Shown here one piece after another: positions 47,458 to 60,500 of a stretch of 64,000 nt of DNA; positions within the stretch are counted from its first letter, which is position 1; every line of letters begins with the position of its first letter. The stretch comes from Chamaecrista fasciculata. Lineage: Eukaryota; Streptophyta; Magnoliopsida; Fabales; Fabaceae. The translations under genes were made by a program, and so were the position numbers. Under the pieces are notes generated by a model. That model was given only the letters and a program-made list of their open reading frames with translations, did no database searches and had not been told where the DNA came from. The stretch is from contig QANZ01028400.1 of NCBI GenBank assembly GCA_003254925.1, positions 1 to 64,000 of the forward strand, written 5' to 3'.

Positions 47458-49907
47458 GGGTAAATTGCAATTTGGTACCCTGTGGTTAGGGGCGGTTCCC
47501 CTTTGGTACCCTGAAAGAAAAATTTTTGCAATGTGGTACCCCGTGGTTTGCTCCGTTAGCGATTTGGTCCCCTGAGGTTTTTTTCTGTTAGGATTTAACG
47601 GCAAATGTACGTTAAAATGTCAAAAATCTCCCAAAAAGTCTTCTCTTATGCGTTTAAGTCATTTTCCTTTACTAAAAGGGATCAAAACATAAAGAATTAA
47701 TTATAAAAGGGTCTTTAGAATTCTAATATTATAAAATTTTCTCCTTTTCATTAGATTTCTTTTAAATAGGTCCTGATTTAATTACACTTTAATCCCAAAA
47801 GTTTATGATTTTTATCAAAATAGTCCTTAGAACCTCAAAAGACAAATGAACATCTATGATTTATCAAAAAATCCCTATATTCAACTACAATTTTCATTCA
47901 AGTACACTACAAACAAATCAAAACCCCCAAATTTTTCTAAAATCAAGCCCTACAAATCAAAAACCCTCTCAACAACAAAATCAACATTATCAACAACCAA
48001 TTTCTTCATACCTTAAGGAATCAAAATTCAAAACTAAGGAATTCAATTTGAGTAAACTACTAAATTGGTCCCTGAATTATTGGCTCGCTAACAAATTGGT
48101 CCCTAAATCCCTAAAAAAACTACTATCTTGCAATTTGGTCCCTAAATCCTACTTTCCTCTTCACCTTGCCTCAAATTGTTTAAATCAGAAATAAAAAAAA
48201 TAACATTTTGGTCCCTAAATCTTCATCATTCATCATCTTCGATTCATCATCATTATTCATCATCTTCGATCTTCATCTTCCTCCTTTCATCATCATCATC
48301 ATCATACCCAACTCCACATCTCAATCTTCATCTTCGATTCATCATCATTATTCATCATCTTCGATTTATGGTCTCATTTTTAAGATACATGCATATTTCT
48401 TGATTTGAAACAATTTTAGCAAAAAAAAAAATCCAACCAAATCGATTCTTCACCTTCTTCTTCTTCGTTTACTCCACACTCTGCACCTCACTTTTTTCAT
48501 CCAATTTCTGAAATTTCTTATCAATCGTCCTCACTACCCAAAAGATCCCACTCATAAATTACCCCTAAAACTTGTTTCTCTTTGCATTTGTGTATCTTGG
48601 TTGGGGCATTTTCAGTCGCGAGATTTCTTTGTCTGCGATTGCGAATGGCGGAGATTCAGCCACCGAAGGGGCAGATGAACAATGGCGGAGGGGTGCTCAT
48701 GGTTAATTCTTCCGAAGTCGTCGCATCGTCCAAGCTTCAGGGGAGGCCGAGCGTCAGATTGGGCGATATTGGAGACAGCCGTACGATTCGCATGTGCGGC
48801 GGAGCAATAAGCCGTGGAAGATGAGTCTCGATCACCGGAAGGACTCCAATGTTTCAGGTAAATCCTCCAAGACTCGGCCTTTGACGAATTTGGCTCCGGC
48901 GGCAGTACAGGAAGAAGAAGAAGAACAATCTGTGATTGAAGAAGACGGTGAAGATGCGATTTGGCTAGATTCCTTTTTTTGGGGGGGACTAAAATTGTTT
49001 CAAATCATAATTTATTTATTTTTTCTTATATTTTGGTCCTATTATATAAAGAAAGGACCTTAATTCAAAAAAGTAAAACTTTTGGGGAATGCAAACTAAT
49101 TTTTTTTTTATAAAATTATTATACCCTCAGTGATATGACACTTAGGGTGTTATTTGCACGTAATTGAAAACTCAGGGGTCCTATTTGCACAAATTAAAAA
49201 CTCAGGGGTGTTATGTGCACCTAACCTAAAACTTAGGGGGTGTCTGTGCATTTTAGCCTATTTTTTAGGACTAAATTGGATGAAAATGAAGATTAAAAAA
49301 AATTAAGTTTTAGAAATTTAGGATTTAGGAGTTTTGGGTTTTTAATATTTTTAAGGGCTAAATTGGAATATTTGGAAAAGTTTTGAGACACTTTACAATT
49401 TTATTTTGAGGACTTGAGACTAAAATGAATGTAGATGATGAAAAAGAGAGGGAATTGAGAATAATGGGAAAACATTGTGTCAGGGACTTAATTGTACAAC
49501 TCATACTTTTTTAAAAGTTTTAGGGTTTGAGGTTCTAAGGACTATTTTGATAAAGATCATAAACTTTTGGGATTAAAATGTAATTAAATTAGGACATATT
49601 CAAAAGAAATCTTATGAAAAGGAGAAAAATCTATAATATTAGAATTCTAAAGACCCTTTTATAATTAATTCTTTATGTTTTGATCCCTTTTAGTAAAGGG
49701 AAAGGACTTAAACGCATAAGAGAAGACTTGTTGGGAGATTTTTGACATTTTAACGTACATTTGTCGTTAAATACTAACAGAAAAAAACCTCACGAGACCA
49801 AATCGCTAACGGAGCAAACCACGGGGTACCACATTGCAAAAAATTTTCTTTCAGGGTACCAAAGGGGAACCGCCCCTAACCACAGGGTACCAAATTGCAA
49901 TTTACCC
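47458..49907. mobile_element. Foldback Mutator-like element carrying a cellular gene piece (Pack-MULE type)
   Basis: 2450 bp, bounded by GGGTAAATTGCAATTTGGTA and its inverted copy ACCAAATTGCAATTTACCC, and flanked by a perfect 9-bp duplication AAACATATA (47449-47457 and 49908-49916). The inverted arms extend for about 390 bp (to about 47850 and from about 49520). Copies B and C of the coiled-coil gene keep the empty site (CTCAAAACATAAATAAC). No transposase is seen, so it is non-autonomous. It lies in the 3' UTR of coiled-coil copy D. Confidence 0.9.
48645..48978 (+). pseudogene. Captured fragment of an unidentified plant gene inside the MULE
   Basis: From ATG at 48645 the frame reads MAEIQPPKGQMNNGGGVLMV, then SSKLQGRPSVRLGDIGD. 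At about 48778 the sense continues only in another frame (YDSHVRRSNKPWKMSLDHRK, SGKSSKTRPLTNLAPAA, then an acidic run EEEEEQSVIEEDGEDAIW), so one base appears lost. GC content and codon order are far more gene-like than the rest of the element. The T/C-rich DNA before it (48430-48640) resembles a plant 5' UTR. I do not recognise the source gene with certainty. Confidence 0.65.
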
Positions 49908-49970
49908 AAACATATATAACAACATAGCATACTCCAACATAAAGAGTTCACAAAAAAATATGCAGTCTTC

Positions 49971-52718
49971 TCAACTTTCTTGATCATCTCTCTTCCTTTT
50001 AGTCCCAGAGGCTTCACCACTTTTTGTCAAACCATTGATCATTCTCTCGATCAGTTCCTTCAAATAACTGATCTGATTCTCCATCTGCATATATATAAGA
50101 GGGAAATTAATAATAACACGATACAAACACTTTAACCAAAATGTCAATTAATTGGGGTGAAATTCGACTTGAAATTTCAGTCTTAAAATTATCTAGTTTT
50201 TCACAAACATTTCCTCATAGCTGGAACATATAGACAAGATAAGAAGCGTAACAATAACATTAAATTACAAAAAGAACACACAGGTGATCATAGCCATTGA
50301 AAACGAAGCAAATCATTGCAGACAGCCAGTACAACTGGACAAGAATTCCTATCTATGATGTAAATCATAAGCAAAAGAGATTTCACCTTAAGATTAGAAG
50401 CAAAATATGCTAAACAAACAACCAGAGACCAAGACCTTGTTTAAAAAAAATATTGCAAAAGAGCATAAACTGAATTAGATGCTGTAAATTAGGTGCAAAG
50501 AAGAAAGGTTAGTATCACAAAGCTCTGTCATACAGAAATAACAATAATAGATCGTTGCATTTTATGCAATATAAAATTTGTCACCATTTGTTCACTGTGA
50601 ACACGTTTCTTTAAAATACTTACTACTGCACGCTAGTGACAATGATAACAAAAATGATAGTGGTAGACATTCTACTAGGTAATAGATGAAGGCAATTTTA
50701 TGATGAAGTGAACCAATCAAGAAGATGAAAAGGTGATGACAGGAAATGATAAAGATTTAAGTGTCGCGACAGTTAGCAATCAAGCTACAGAAAAAGTAAA
50801 CAAATGCAGTAATATTTTTCTAAGATAGTGTTACAACATACCGCTTCAACTTTGCCAAGAGTATTTTCTAGTTTTCCACTAAGTGCCTGATTTTCTTTAG
50901 TTAAATCATCAACCTGCATATATATGTTTTGAGAATAAATATTTGCATAAATAATTAGAAGATGACAAATAACAAAGAGATATGATATATTATCAAAGAA
51001 AATAGCATAACTGTTAGTGTATTTATGATTTATGATGCAATAAAAAAGTTTTTATGGATTATTATCACTTGCTTTCTTTCTCTTCTCATTTCAAATCACA
51101 GCTGAGTTTTTTAAACTATGCCAAAAGCCTAAAGATCAGAGAAAATGTTGAATACTTAAAGTTATTAGTTAAATATTTTAAATTTAAAAATTAAAATTAT
51201 TACTTGATACTTTGATTTATATATATATATATATTATTTTTTAATCTGTCAAGTTCAACAATTGACCCGACAGTTGAACTAGTGATCCAAACTCTTGGTC
51301 AGGTCAATGACCGGTCCAGTACTAAAACATTGCATATAGTTATTAGAATTTGCCTTGCCCGTGTCCATATAGGTGCTTCATAGGTTAAAACATACCACTT
51401 CAACTTTGCCGAGAGCAATTTCTAGCTTTCCAGCAAGTAACCGATTTTCGTGGGTTAAATCTTCAATCTGCACATATATATACATATACATATTTTGAGA
51501 ATAAATGTATAGCATAATGGCAAAGCTAAAGAATTTTTTCAAAAAAACAAAAAACAATTATAATAGCTGGACAGAGTATGAGAAATGAAACAAAACCTTC
51601 TTTAGGCCATCTAAGTACATTGTCTGGTACTTAGAAGGTCGTGAAGTTGGGGTTCCATCTTTACCAACATTGTTGTCCTCCTGTTTGCATGTTCAAAACA
51701 TAAGCTAATGAGTCAAAAGAAAGATAGCAATAAAATGTACTTTCGAGTATTATTTAACAAAACCACCTAAGTTGAAACTTGAAAATTGAAACTATGGTCA
51801 CATCCTCAAGAAAAAAAAAAGAAAAAAAAAATCTAGTTTTCCCCAACAGAAGAATAACAAGTAAAAACAAAGTAGTTTACTCCCCTTGTCTCAGCAACTA
51901 TCCTACATTATTCATCTAATATAAATTTTAAGACCCCAAGCCAAACTAAAACCCTAAGTTCATCTACAAGCCACATATAGACATGAAAGGCGATGAGGGG
52001 GCTGATTTCCATATGTAAATGACAGTATCACTTTGTAACAATGAGAAAACAAGTAATCAAAAATACCGAAACAGAGATGCTAGTGGAAGAAAACGAAGGC
52101 CATAATAAATTTTTTTTTTTTAAAAAAAAAAGAACAAAAAGAACAAGAAAACATGAGCGTGAAGAATATAATGTGAACTCTACCATGGGAACCTTAGCAG
52201 ATCGTGGAGCTGGGGTTCCTTCTATGCTAAGATTGTTGTCTGTCTGTTTGCATGTTCAAAACATAAGCTAATGAGTCGAAAGAACGATAGCAATAAATTG
52301 TAATTTGGAGTATTATTTAACAAAACCACCTAAGTTGAAACCATGGTCACATCCTCAAGAAAAAAAAATCCAGTTTTCCCCAATAGAAGAATAAGGCCAT
52401 GCCGACACATGCAAGTAAAATTAGAGTAGTTTGCTCTCCTTGTTTCGGCAACTATCTTACATTATTCATCTAATGTAAATTTTAAAACCCCAAGATAAAC
52501 TAAAACCCTAAGTTCATCAACAAGCCTAGGTTGATTTCCATATGTAAATGACAGTAACACTTTGTAACAATGAGAAAACAAGTAAACAAAAACACCAAAA
52601 CAGAGATGCTAGTGGAAGAAGACGAGGGCCATAATAATAAAAAACAAGAAAACATGAGAGTGAAGAATACCAGAGGAAGATTTTGCAGAAGTTTTGAAGC
52701 ATTAGGCTTTCGACCCAT
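49971..52718 (-). CDS. Coiled-coil protein gene, copy D (intact)
   Basis: Six exons on the minus strand: 52671-52718 (MGRKPNASKLLQNLPL), 52184-52243 (TDNNLSIEGTPAPRSAKVPM), 51597-51680 (EDNNVGKDGTPTSRPSKYQT...DGLKK), 51396-51467 (IEDLTHENRLLAGKLEIALG...), 50842-50913 (VDDLTKENQALSGKLENTLG...), 49971-50084 (MENQISYLKELIERMING...TKRKRDDQES, stop). All junctions are GT-AG and in phase 0, giving 149 residues. Compared with copy C, it has one chimeric exon instead of two and a shorter last exon. The probable product is a small coiled-coil protein with a basic C-terminal KRKR motif. Location and function are unknown. A Pack-MULE sits in its 3' UTR region, 64 bp beyond the stop. It may be the parent copy, being next to unique sequence and CHLG. 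Confidence 0.65.
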
Positions 52719-53335
52719 TTTCTTGAGGAAGCGTGAGAAACCCAGAAAAGCAAAGAGAACCCTAATGCTAAGAAGTTTCTACTTTCTCTGTCTCACAAGG
52801 TGGAAGCGTGTATTGGGAAGAAGTGAAAGAGCAGTGTAAACTGAAAAGGAGAAGCAAAGAGAGTGTGGCAGAACACGTGGAGGTAATTTGGTGGAGGATG
52901 GTACTGTTGACTGTAAACATGCAATTGTCGCATCAAATTTCAAAGGCTAAACTTCTCATTTTCTTCCCAAACTTTTAAATTTGTCTTTTGATATTTTATA
53001 TTTTTGTTGATTTTATTTCATGACTAATTTTTTCAATAAATTAAAGACAATTGCATCTTATTTGTAGATTTGATTTGAGTTAAGATTTGAATTTCAATTT
53101 ACAAAAATGACATTAATTACATAGTTTGAGAAAAAAAACTAAACCAAAAATAGTTTTTAGAGCAAAAAAAAATTGAGCTCATAGTTTGAAGATTAAAATG
53201 CATACAAAACTGAAGATAATTAATTGTTTTAATTTTTTTAAAAAAATGTAGTGACAAAAATAGAAGAAGATTGTACCTTAAAAAAATTTAGGGATTCAAT
53301 TATATATTTCACTCAAACAAATAGAAAAACATTAA

Positions 53336-53497
53336 ACCACATGAGTGTGGCTTAGTGGTTCCTCACTTGGTCCCTTAACTAAGTGGTGGGGGTTCGAATC
53401 TTATCTTTGGGAATGAAAAGCATTCTATGGCCGGTCGTTTACCTGTAAGTGGAGAATCCGCGACGGTGGATACCCTTAATTTATACAAAAAAAAAAA
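53336..53497 (+). mobile_element. tRNA-derived SINE
   Basis: About 162 bp with A-box-like TGGCTTAGTGG and B-box-like GGTTCGAATC, ending in an A-rich tail. It is flanked by near-identical 15-bp repeats ATAGAAAAACATTAA (53321-53335) and ATAGAGGAACATTAA (53498-53512). The related sites at 31170 and 33075 lack the insertion. Confidence 0.85.
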
Positions 53498-53573
53498 TAG
53501 AGGAACATTAAGATAAAAAAATAACAATATTGCAAATGGACAAAAATAATTTTTTTTTTAAATTAATATAATA

Positions 53574-53753
53574 TCTTATATTATATGGCTCCACCCCTTT
53601 CTGGTCGTCCATGTTTAAAACTATAGTTTATGAAATTAAAAATAAGAGAAAATTTATTATTTGGTCTCTCTTTCTTTACTAAGTTAACAATTTAGTCCCT
53701 TATTTATTTTACATACATATTTGCGTGCCCGTTAGGGCACGCAAAGCCCCTAA
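53574..53753 (+). mobile_element. 180-bp non-autonomous Helitron, copy 2
   Basis: Starts TCTTATATTATATGGCTCC and ends with the hairpin GCGTGCCC-GTTA-GGGCACGC followed by AAAGCCCCTAA, inserted between A and T. It is the same length as copy 1 (31260-31439) and closely similar, but in the opposite orientation. Confidence 0.85.
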
Positions 53754-54548
53754 TATATCTATATATGAGAGAGAGAAAAAAAATATTATAAGTGCAATAA
53801 ATTAGAGTAAGTAAAATTATTATTTTACCTAATAGTTTTTTTTTATATTTGTATTATAGGTGTATGAGTAAGAGTATGTTAGTAATAAGAAAAAATGAAA
53901 TAATGGTGTAAATGAAATATAATATTTTTTGCTCAAACAAACAATCATTTACACTGTTAATTTAATTCTAACATGAAATGAGATCTGAACGATATTTAGG
54001 ATGATTTTCCAAACATCATACTATTTTTGTGTCAGACGAACAAGAGTTTAATGATCTCCCAAACAAGCCCTTGATGATTGTAAACCAAAATAGACCATAA
54101 GTCTAAGCCAAACAGAAAATTCAGTTCAGGAATCTGACAAGAATATCACAGGCATTATTCTGTACAATTCACTCACATTTTATGATTCCAAATTGCTAGT
54201 AAATTGAGATAATAACACAATAACACAATAAAACAAAATTTGAAAATAATCTACGGTCAAACGAAGATCTGACTAATCCAACGGTTCTAAGACGAGACAT
54301 TCATATCAACATAACATACACCACAATACACTGTATAATCTCTCTTCCACAACTTGAATTATTTTATTTATTTTATCATTTTTTTTGTCTTCCACGAAGC
54401 GATGATGGATGAGAAATATTTGTTTACTTGAAAAGTTTATCACTATGTTACAATAACCATTTTTTTTTCTGTGTATCTTTCTCTCTTCAGTCTCTGAAGC
54501 ATCTTCACTTCACTCGCTTGCTTTCTTTCTTTCATTCATTCATCTTCA
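53754..54548 (+). promoter_or_regulatory. CHLG: CHLG upstream region and 5' UTR
   Basis: 53840-54290 is duplicated-block sequence (matches 15240-15990), so the unique CHLG promoter is only about 250 bp long. The last 70 bases (CTCTTCAGTCTCTGAAGCAT, then a CTTT/CATT-rich stretch) have the pyrimidine-rich look of a plant 5' UTR. No convincing TATA box was fixed. Confidence 0.5.
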
Positions 54549-57500
54549 ATGGCTTCTATACTCAATTTTGTTTCGGTTTCGGTTTCGTCCACAACGTTAT
54601 CGAGCTCAAGAATTCGTCGAATCCAAACACGGCCTTCTATGGCGCCAATTTCTCTGTCATTCACGAGTATGTTGACTCGATTGAGTTACTTTTGGTGTTA
54701 AATGGACGGCTAATCAATATGCTTTTGTTTAACCGAAAATGCCTATACGAGGTTCTGTTAATTGGTTGTTTTTCATTGCAGGTCGGAGATTGCAGATTAG
54801 AGCGGCGGAAACTGATACAAACGAAGGTGAATTCGAGTTTTCATATTTTAATTTTTCGGTTTTGTTGTTTTTGGGGGCGAATAAGTTTGGTTTTAGTGAT
54901 TTCAGAGTGAATTATTTTGGTTTGGTCTGAGCAGTTAAATCTCAGGCACCGGATAAGGCGCCGGCTAAGAATGGTTCGAGTTTTAATCAGCTTCTTGGTA
55001 TTAAAGGAGCTTCCCAAGAAACGGTGAGTCCGCAAAGTCATTCAGAGTTAATACCTTTTTGTTTTCTATTAATTTGTTTTGTCACTATGGTGGACGTAAA
55101 TTAATGACCATAATCAGATTTATCTTGTTCATATTGTGATATAAAATGTGAAAATCATGTTTTATCTGAGGAATAAAGTAGATATTCCAACTTCGACTTT
55201 TATTGCAGCTAACTGGGCTTTTAACTGTGTCACTAGTCCATTATACTATTGTAGTTGTTGAGTGGATTCCTGTATAAATTGCAAATCATTCAAAGTAGAA
55301 TTTAGTTGAGAGACAAAATGTCTAGGGAAAATCGAAGATTGCTTAAGAAGAAACCAAGTTTTGACATCTAGTACTACACCACCAATGTTGGGTGGAAACA
55401 TCTCTCTTTGGAGACCAAAGTTTACAAATGTCTTTTAACAGAGACATTACAGGCCTACTTAAGAAATGTAAGGACAATAATGGAACAGGCTGAAGCATTG
55501 AGGCGGAGGTGTTACATTGTTGATCTTAAAATGTTGAACTGTGTGCCCTTTTGCAAACAGATTGATCTAATTTCTTTAGGGATCTTACTTCACATATGCT
55601 CCATATAGTCTTCATGCTGCCATTTTAGCAATTTTCCAAATCTAAATGGTGTTTGGCTGACAGAAGCTATAAGCTGAGCTTGACTTGTTTTGACTTCAAA
55701 AGACATTATTAGCATTGCAGTCTAGTACATTTTTATAACAATGTGGCTTACATTTTGAGAACAAAACTGTGACTTGGCTTCTAATTACTCAGATCATTAC
55801 TGCACTTACATGCATCTGCAGTCTTGCTTCATTGCATACTAAAATAATGAAATAAACAGAGAACTGTGCGCCATTCAACATAAATGTACTTATAGTTAAT
55901 CATGTAATATCTTTTGCAGAATAAATGGAAGGTTCGTCTTCAACTTACAAAGCCTGTTACATGGCCTCCATTGGTTTGGGGTGTAGTTTGTGGTGCTGCT
56001 GCTTCTGGTACTTCTCTTAGCATAACAAATGTCAAAACATCAACTTCTATCCTGATTCTTCTAGTACAATTAATTCTTATTAGTTGTTCTAATTCTTGTC
56101 TTATTTCGGTTTTCCGTTATAATTTACTTTATCAATTTTGGACATCGGAATCCATCCCAGGGAACTCTATCAGATATGCAGAGAGATTGGGCAGCTTTGC
56201 CTTTGCTCCATGTTTTATCTTCTTAGTTTCTTTTCTTTCATCAATTTCTTTCAGAGGATATCTTATCCTCCTTCCTCAGTTCCTTGTATCCTTCTCCCCT
56301 CTAATTTTCTTTTTCTATTAAAAATAGTTAGGTCAAGGAAAAGAATATCATGTAAAAGGATGGTTTTTTGAAGCTATGGAAACAATTTGCTGATATTTAT
56401 CGTATTTAAGTTCTTTAAAAAAACAGTAAAAATTCAACTGCCAGAGTAGAAACTCATGGACTTTAGTCTTTTCATTAGCAAGTTATGGCCTAGCTCCTAA
56501 TTAAGGAACCACACTCTGATGGATGCAGATTGGTTTTCTTAAGTAACATTTTACGAAAAGCTTTTTTTCTGTAACAGGTGAATCCTTTACATAACTGTAG
56601 ATTAAATAATTAATGGTATGTATAACAGCAGATGAATTATACTGACCGCAACAGCATGCTAATGTTTAAAGTTTGCCTGTATAAAATGCTCATGAATACA
56701 TAGTCCTACATTTCAGAAATAACTCATGTATGAGAAGTTCAGAACCCAGAGTTGTTGGCTTATAACTTTTGTCTATCTGATGTAGGATCTCCTGGAATTT
56801 GAGTAAAAATTCAACTGCCAGAGTAGGAACTCATGGAATTTACTGTTGTCTATTTGATGTTGTGTTGTGAGGCAAACCATTGAACTAAAAGACTGTATTA
56901 TGAAAATTCTCAAGAACCTAATCTAGCCCCCCCTCCTTTTTTTTTTTTTGAAAAAAATGAAAATTATATATGCCAAAGTCTAGTGTTCTGTCTCATGTGA
57001 AAGCCCTGTACATGGACAAACACCAGTCCACCCTGTGTTGGTCTCAAACTTGATTAGATTGAAGTATGGAAGCTGGCAAGCTGCAATGAAAAAGCTTTTG
57101 ATTGTTTGGTTGTGGAGGCTCTAGTACCTCATAAAACTCAAGCTGTTAGTAGTATGCCCCAAATTAGGGATCTCTATTTGGAAAAAAATTCTCTTACTAA
57201 TTTACTGACATAAGGAAGCTTAACTGGGTGATAACAAAACTTCATGATACTGATTTGTAATTAATCTTTGGTTCTTTATAAGCTTTGCTTTCAAAGTTCT
57301 CCATTTTGTGCTTCAATCTGTAACTTGGTGGTCTGCATTCATTGTATCTGCACAACTTCTCCCAGAGGTCAGTGTTTTGAATGATTCTATTCACTTGGCA
57401 GGAAATTTCCACTGGACTCCTGAGGATGTTGCTAAATCCATTGTGTGCATGATGATGTCTGGCCCCTTTCTCACTGGATATACACAGGTACTGATCCAGT

Positions 57501-60500
57501 TCAGATAAGTTTTACCGGCCCCTGTTTGATGAGAGTGTCAAACTCAAACTGACATAAGCTTGATTTTTCTGCCTGTTTTGTTAGACAATTAATGATTGGT
57601 ATGATCGTGAAATTGATGCCATCAATGAACCTTATCGACCAATTCCTTCTGGGGCAATATCTGAGAATGAAGTATGTGTTGTTTATATGATTGAGATCCA
57701 TGAATATATTCCTGTTTTCGCTTTAAGCATTCATTTAATTGCTTAAAATTGTTCAGGTTATTACTCAAATATGGGTGCTGCTACTTGGAGGTCTTGGCCT
57801 GGCTGGTTTGTTGGACATATGGGTTTGTACTTTGTTGAGCTATATTCCCTTTTTCGTTTACTTTCCTGTAAAGTGTAGATTACAGTGAAGCTTGGTTTTT
57901 TAAAGCTTGTTCTTATAGGCAGGGCATAATTTTCCTATAGTTTTTTACCTCGCCTTGGGTGGCTCATTGCTGTCATATATATACTCCGCTCCTCCTTTAA
58001 AGGTACTTGTTTCTTATAGTTTATCCTTGCGCTTTAAGTTTGTTTATTTCTTGGAGTTAACCACCCTACTACTTCCCACGTTACTACTGGATTTGTTTTT
58101 TAGAACTTTGACAAATTTTTGTTTCTCTCTGCAGCTAAAACAAAACGGATGGATTGGGAACTTTGCTCTCGGTGCAAGTTACATCAGTTTGCCATGGTGC
58201 TATATTCTTTTCTTTGATTTTCTTTAGCAGAAACAGAATTTAAGCATTGCCCTGGTTATGAACATGCAGTTCCAGTTGAGTTATCATTCAGGTTTTCATC
58301 CACTTTCTGCATATACTGATGGAGACCAATCAAGATAACTAGGAAAATATGAGAACTCACCTTATAGAATGGAGGAATAACCAGAAAGAATTAATATACA
58401 CGTGTAGCAGAATTGTTCTGACAGAATAGAAAAGCCAGCAGAAAAACAAATTCTATCTAGCTATGCAAGATGCTATAAATCTCCTGAAATAAACTCTAGA
58501 TTTTGTTCATACATATTCTCTCTCTGACCTTCCTTTTCATTGACTCTTCCCTTATCTAACTTCCTGGAGAAACTCTTTCACAAAGCCAACAGTCATCCCC
58601 TACCCTCCAAACCCTTTGCTGTCCTCTCTAGAGTTTTCCTTGTGTCCATCAAAGATTTGCAGACTATACATGCTATTGGATGTTATTCACAAGATGCAAA
58701 GAGGACCATAGATGTGAACTCATAACAATGCTTTTCATTTCTTGAAAAGCTAAATTCATTCTGCATTTCTAACTAGCATCATCTGAAGGATCAAATAGGG
58801 ATGACAATACAAAAAATCAACTGTGTGAACCGGGGACCTTTTGTTAATTAAAATCATGAGAAATTAGGAATCCGATCTTCTTGTTTTCTTTTCACTCTTA
58901 ATGTCCATTTTCTGGATTTGAATCATGTTTCTTCAGTTCTTATAACCATTTCTTGATGATAGGTGGGCTGGTCAGGCTTTGTTTGGAACTCTTACACCTG
59001 ATATCATTGTGCTCACACTCCTGTACAGCATAGCTGGTGTATGTAGCATGTTCATAATCTTGTTATATTTTCTGAAATAGCTGTCACCTAAAATTTTTAA
59101 GGCTCTTTTAATAATATAATATTGTTACTTTATCACGTGTCAGTTGGGAATTGCCATTGTTAATGATTTCAAAAGCATTGAAGGGGATAGAGCTCTAGGA
59201 CTTCAGGTTTCTTCTATTACCCTGTCTTCCATTTTTTTGTAATATATGCTTTGTTTGCTTTATAAATTCTCATCATGAGCATAAATTGGAGTAACGTCAG
59301 CTGAAAGTTTCTTTGACGGAATTGTTTTTTCAACAGTCACTTCCGGTTGCTTTTGGTGCTGAAACTGCTAAATGGATCTGCGTTGGTGCTATTGACATTA
59401 CACAGCTATCCGTTGCTGGTACATTTTGTTCCACTACTTTTATTTTCATGGTTTGGTCCATGATATTTTCTCTAAAACCACCACTATAATAGTCTTTACT
59501 GCTTCATTTCGCTATGTACTAGTTTAGGGATTGTATAACTTGTAATTCACTGAACTGGTTTAGTGCCCCGGCACGAGACCATTAATCGGTCGACACTGGA
59601 GAATCATCAATTCGAGGTTGTTACCGTATTAATCATCATAAATATGCTTCTTACTAAGCATATATTTTCTTCTTTCAAATCTGCTTATTATATGATGTCA
59701 ACATGGACTCATGTTTCCTCCTCTGCTAAACCTTGTCAAGTATGACCTCTAGCACTCGGAAGAATGGTAAAGAAAAATCTTCCTTGTGTCTATGAGAAGA
59801 TAAAAGATGAAAAGAAATATCGTGAATTTGTGAGAGAAAGAAAGAAGAGGTGAGAGAAAGGAGAAAACAAATGGCATATAGTTAACCAGTCATTTTCATG
59901 TTGATCAACACTTTGATGAGCCGGAAAAGAAAAATCTGATTGATTCTTATGGGAGGAATTTACTGGTGTCTATGGTTGCAGGGTATCTTCTTGGAGCAGG
60001 TAAACCATACTATGCATTAGCTTTACTTGCCTTGATAGCTCCGCAAGTAATTTTTCAGGTAAGCACCACATTCGCAACAAATTTTTTTCTCCCTTAGGTG
60101 GTTTTTGGTACTTGAGGATCCCATTTACTGAATACTAGGAAAACTTATTTCTAAGATATTTTAACACAAAATATGAGAATTTCCCTTGAAAGTTTTTTTA
60201 TCACATCACTTATCTTGCATAGATATACAACAGAATGACAGATTGAAAAAAAAAAAAAAGTAGTTATGCAGTCAAGTGAACTAGCTTTATTAGTACATGC
60301 TAAAAGTTGTCCAATCCAGCTAAATTTATATTAGCACATCCAAGTATCTAACAGGCTCTTACTTATTATGCCTTGCAGTTTCAGTACTTCCTCAAGGACC
60401 CTGTGAAGTATGATGTTAAATATCAGGTATATATTCACCACTGGACTTCGAATTAATTATATGAGCAAGACAAAACTCAAAAGTAAGATTGTAGATCTAC

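Noticed and set aside
48176..48403. Ser/His/Ile-rich frames over a TCATCATC repeat
   Set aside because: Low-complexity repeat inside the MULE. No protein family is recognisable.
11030..54300. CRISPR array or bacterial-type operon
   Set aside because: Repeats are long, dispersed and intron-bearing. There are no regularly spaced short repeats, and the genes are eukaryotic.
54428..54910. Plus-strand frame of 160 codons at the start of CHLG
   Set aside because: It runs through CHLG 5' UTR, exon 1 in the wrong frame and intron 1. The spliced chlorophyll synthase frame explains the coding signal.
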